64,000 bases of DNA from Prostheceraeus crozeri (Eukaryota > Platyhelminthes > Polycladida > Euryleptidae), in contig CAJQUW010007880.1 in the NCBI GenBank assembly GCA_907163375.1, forward strand, positions 310,001 through 374,000. The letters run 5' to 3'. Both the position numbers and the translations under genes were made by a program. Within the stretch, counting starts at the first letter, position 1; each line of letters opens with the position of its first letter. Below, one piece after another: positions 60,401-64,000 of this stretch. A model generated the notes under the pieces. That model was not told the origin of the DNA, did no database searches, and worked only from the letters and a program-made list of their open reading frames with translations.

Positions 60401-60924
60401 AGTCTGATTACAGGGTAGCAAAGCGCATGGGGCTGCTGATCATTACTGACTTTGCATGTTGGATGCCTGTAATTTTAGTATCTATCGTTACTACATTCAA
60501 AGGCTCAGTGCAGCCAAGCGCAGCTGCATGGCTCGCAGTGCTAGTGTTGCCAATCAACTCCAGTCTCAATCCCTATCTATACACTATTTCCATGATGCAA
60601 TGGCAACGGAAATCAAGACAGCGAAAGAAAGGAAGATCGCATAGTCAACAGTTATATCAAACTAACACACCTCGACACAGCAATGCTGCTTTGGATGGCA
60701 ACAATCCATTTCTGTCCCCATATAAGCGCAATGGACAGTACCTTCGGAGAGGTTCTGAATCTTCTTGGCGAGCTCACAAAGACAGCCAGACAGAAACAAC
60801 ACGTGATCATCGTTTATCGACAGTGACTCAGCTGACTGAGCTCTCTGTGTTCAGTGAGGATGTCCAAGTCAATAGCAATGCTGCTATTAATGTCCCTAAA
60901 CAAACGATTATGACAATTTGTTGA
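54492..60924 (+). CDS. Giant LRR-type GPCR with CUB-like, C-type lectin and LDLa modules, main exon
   Basis: The exon begins after TTTTCCTTTTCAG and is open for 2144 codons. The frame continues upstream to a TTG at 54430; residue numbers count from there. In order: CUB-like modules near 29-140, 150-290 and 755-870; C-type lectin domains near 876-1039 and 1071-1201, without EPN or QPD, so sugar binding is doubtful; four clear LDLa repeats and one weak one between 1208 and 1526; LRR cap and leucine-rich repeats about 1532-1740; rhodopsin-type 7TM from about 1769, with DRLLC after TM3 (1878) and NPYLY in TM7 (2047). LDLa plus LRR plus 7TM matches the type C LGR/GRL101 class; the CUB and lectin additions are unusual. 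The ligand is unknown; it acts at the plasma membrane. There is no signal peptide in this exon, so an upstream exon is required. Confidence 0.92.
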
Positions 60925-61937
60925 ATGCGAGAGAATCATGAAGAATTTTGTACTTGAGAAGCTTGGACATGTGGATTTCAAATGTCGATCGGTAAGAAGA
61001 ATTTTGACGCCACGCACATGTCAGACATGTAAACATTGCATTCCTGTTATCACCCAACCGGATGCAGAAAACATGAATCGTTATGAGGAGTGAATAATTT
61101 TCATCCTCTGATTACATAAATGTCATAAATAAACTGAAGACATTTGAATGCATCAATTTAAGAATGTATCACCAAAAAATACTATAATCTATGCTGTGAG
61201 AGTGGTTGAATAGATTACATTTAATTTACCTATTCAATTGACATTCAGTAACTATATATTGTCACACTGTTGGTTATCAAAGATGAATATATTTCAATGC
61301 CTCATCATACATACGAGAGACGCTTTCTAATTTCGTTAATTTCCTGATCAAGATGTCATATTCACATTGTAATGCATTTGCACATAACATCTAATAAAAT
61401 TTTTTTGGAGTTTGTTCTAAAAGGTTGCTTTTAAAATGGGCTTGAATCAATCTTTTGATGTATTTTCGCTGAAATAAAATTGGATCTTAACTGAATCGGA
61501 AAAGTTGAATCAATTTTAGACGAAGTATTGGTTACTAATTGAAAGCGAAACATTAGTGCTCGGCACGATTCTTCGGGTATTCACTCGCATGGTGATCCCG
61601 AGTACTCGCATCAGAATAGTTTGCTCAAATCTTTGCTTTTGACAAGAATCCACTGAGGAAATAAAAATAAAAAATATAAAGAGAACAATAAAGAGACGTC
61701 ATCAAATCTGGATGCAAATTGCAGTGACTTCTTCAAAGGTTACAGTAGTTACACTAAATATATGATCTAATCACAATTTCATATGGAAACTGATCTTAAG
61801 CGCTGACTTCAAAATAATTTCAAATAAACAATCTGATTCAGGAGAATCAAAATGAAGACACTAACTGTAGCAGCTTTCGCTTTCCCATCAAGTATATCAT
61901 TAGCATGGAGCAGTAGAAGTCGATGAGTTTTTAAACC
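60925..61937. other. 3' UTR and flank of the GPCR gene
   Basis: The stop is a TGA directly after TIMTIC. An AATAAA at 61128-61133, about 200 bp on, is a good candidate poly(A) signal; another lies near 61393. Confidence 0.5.
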
Positions 61938-62318
61938 CTATTTGATTGGAAACCGATTGAGCGAATTTGAAATGACCGCTGAAAGTTCTTCGATCATGTC
62001 AGTTTTTTTATGATGAGGAGATGAAACATCAATTAGCAACAATAATTCAGTTAGAATGAAGTGCACAAACGACAAGCGATTGTAGAAGTGAGGAACACCA
62101 GGGCATGGAGCTATGACCTTCTTAAAACGAAGTTGTTGATCAATATTAAAACATCCATGAGTGAATAATCTTTCAAAAATCATAGAAATAATAAAGTCAA
62201 TCAATCCATTACTTATCTGTGCATTTACATGAGTTGGTATATCTACAGAGATCGTTGGTAAGCGTTGAAACCGGAGGAAATTTTGATTTGAAGCGCTAAA
62301 TAAATAGTAGGGGCTCAC
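61938..62318 (-). CDS. Hypothetical 126-residue ORF
   Basis: The frame is uninterrupted and its product has a mixed, protein-like composition (for example FTHGCFNIDQQLRFKK and VIAPCPGVPHFYNR). No family, signal peptide or splice context is recognised. It may be chance in AT-rich DNA or an exon of an unknown gene. Confidence 0.25.
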   Translation of the reverse strand: MSPYYLFSASNQNFLRFQRLPTISVDIPTHVNAQISNGLIDFIISMIFERLFTHGCFNIDQQLRFKKVIAPCPGVPHFYNRLSFVHFILTELLLLIDVSSPHHKKTDMIEELSAVISNSLNRFPIK

Positions 62319-64000
62319 TTCGAATAATACAAATAAAATTACAATGTAATTAGGAAAATGTTCACTGGATATTAGACAGGACGCATGAAATTATGAACAC
62401 GAATATCCGAATTGTGTGAGAATTAATTCGTTTATTCGTTCGTCTACTTTTCGTGCTTATACGACATGCATTCATTGAAAAGATAAAGTTGGTATCTTTC
62501 AACTCATTAAGACATTGAGTTCAATTAATTTGTTTCAGCAATTTAGCACTTGGCCAGTAAAAGAGAATATAAGATGAAGTATTACTTGATGATGCCTGCG
62601 GTTGTAGAGTTGAAATTAATTGCTATGTTCATGTACATAATTTGCAGTAGAAAACTCAAAAACCCTACTTTTTCAATAAATTTATGATTGTATAGTTGTA
62701 ATTGTCAACACAAATTTACCGCTATCTCATTTATTCGCAAGGTATATACTTTGAATTGATTTACTTTAATTCTTATGCAAAACTATTGGAAATTCAACAT
62801 GTTAGGCCTATCAACGATGCTTCAGCAAATAGGCGACAAGCTGAAGTTTGACACACTCAATCACATGCTTGCAAATGAAAATCAATCACAATGAACATCA
62901 AATGAAAAGCCCTTGTTAGAAATGTTGTTTCCCATGATTTTTTATCACACAATTTTGCTATTGCAGCATGCCTACCGATAGACGGAAGCAAATACATAAG
63001 CACAAAAGTCGCTCAGATCTTCAACGCATGAAGCAAGAAATCCTCTTTCAATAGTGTTCATTGCAGCTTCCTTTTTCTTGAGTTAATAGTTTACAAAGCG
63101 ACAATATCGCATAATTGCTGCCATTAGCTCACATCTTTAATAAACTGCAATTATGAAGTGCTTCTCTCTGGCAATTAGTTTGTCAAGGAAAAACGAGCAT
63201 AGTGCTTGTACATGAAAAATAGTTCACTTTTGAATTGATTTATGCGTTCTAAGTTTTGACTTACTATCTATCGCTTCACATTTTGTTATTTGTGTATTGC
63301 TGGATGTTTCTCTGAAGAGACCGCCCGACAGACTTCGAAATACTACTCTACTCTTTGTTCCTTTCTGAACACCACAGAGTGAGTGCTATATAATCAAATA
63401 ATAAAACGCTCTACTTCAAATTTAAAGTTAATAGTACTTAACTCATTGCGCTTTGAAAATATTGCTATTATTCCAAAAATAGTTTCAAATTTAATGACTC
63501 ATAGAGCGAGCAGATTGATTGCAAATGTTGCTGCTGTTACAATAATTGTGAAACCATTGGTTGTGTCGAAAACAGAATTCCTTTCAAATGCAAAGCACCG
63601 GGAACGATAACAGCACACTGAAAATGCCACTAGGGTCGCCAGGAAGGCTATCCGAATCACATCAAACATCAGTCTTAAGAATCAGATAAAAAGAACGAGA
63701 AGACCAAACGATACTTAGAAATTTGACAAACTGTGAGTAAAATACATGGATATCAACAAAACAGGATATGCATATTTCCATGTTTTCATACGCTATGTAA
63801 TAAAATCAGAAATAACAGGAATTTCGACCACAGATGAGTTTGAGTTTGGACATTCAGAGGAAAAATTTAGACTCTGATTATTCTCCTCTCGTTCCTGATC
63901 ACGTTCTTTTTGCTGTCGTTGAAATTGATTGCACGCTTAAAAGTATATGTACAAGAGCACATTTTGGACAGTGTTTCATAAAATCTGATTAATTGGTTAT
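62319..64000. other. Intergenic stretch, little recognised
   Basis: Only the small minus-strand ORF at 63499-63669 is worth noting. The rest is AT-rich without repeats. Confidence 0.4.
63499..63669 (-). CDS. Possible small secreted or membrane peptide, 56 residues
   Basis: The ORF starts MFDVIRIAFLATLVAFSVCC, a good signal-peptide pattern, and ends with a second hydrophobic stretch (GFTIIVTAATFAINLLAL). No family is recognised. It might instead be a first exon, since GTAACA inside could act as a donor. Confidence 0.3.
   Translation of the reverse strand: MFDVIRIAFLATLVAFSVCCYRSRCFAFERNSVFDTTNGFTIIVTAATFAINLLAL

Noticed and set aside
1-64000. Retrovirus-like, LTR or Polinton-like elements
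   Set aside because: No long terminal repeats, gag, integrase, protease, capsid or envelope signatures were seen. The reverse transcriptases present belong to LINEs.

Overview
The window is AT-rich, intron-rich genomic DNA from an invertebrate animal. It contains spliced animal exons, animal-type LINEs and DNA transposons, and a very large LRR-type GPCR with CUB, C-type lectin and LDLa modules, a mix best known from lophotrochozoans such as molluscs, annelids and brachiopods. The phylum is inferred, not shown. Most of the window is mobile-element sequence lying in introns or between genes. I saw no rRNA, no intact canonical tRNA, no CRISPR array and no retrovirus-like element.

Host genes. 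(1) A last exon of a class III adenylyl cyclase on + (9443-9683). (2) The last exon of a fascin-like actin bundler on - (39324-39526). (3) On +, a huge uninterrupted exon (54492-60924) encodes CUB-like modules, two C-type lectin domains, LDLa repeats, LRRs and a rhodopsin-type 7TM. A signal-peptide exon at 40768-40856 ends in a GTAAGT donor, and its phase fits that exon. If the two are joined, the intron is about 13.6 kb and holds a LINE, a DDE transposon and a nested hAT/mariner pair. A few small ORFs are hypothetical.

Mobile elements from left to right. A near-intact CR1-like LINE (about 180-5205) has a PHD-finger ORF1 and an EN-RT ORF2. ORF2 lacks an early AUG and joins ORF1 at a canonical A AAA AAC slippery heptamer. 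Its 5' region holds a tRNA-like sequence with intact A and B boxes. Next comes a cluster of hAT elements with readable 8-bp target duplications (12073-13835), then two Tc1-like relics (15265-17778). Two large elements follow, with TA target duplications and CCCGR termini (22975-30012 and 30375-36958). They share a 4.4-kb core but carry different ends and different subterminal repeats. The first carries a TNP2-like (En/Spm, CACTA-type) transposase exon. Further right are a degenerate minisatellite (37450-38335), a second LINE with an intact EN-RT ORF (about 42430-45396), a DDE element with 37-bp terminal repeats (46188-48745), and a DUF4817-type Tc1/mariner element with 107-bp terminal repeats inserted in an old hAT copy (50166-52493).

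The strongest signals for follow-up are: the twin elements with a shared core and swapped ends; the 270-bp hairpin inside that core, whose two arms changed together between the copies; the AUG-less ORF2 behind a slippery heptamer; the dispersed short palindromes at 5.5-9.1 kb; and the single-exon multidomain GPCR with its predicted remote signal-peptide exon.
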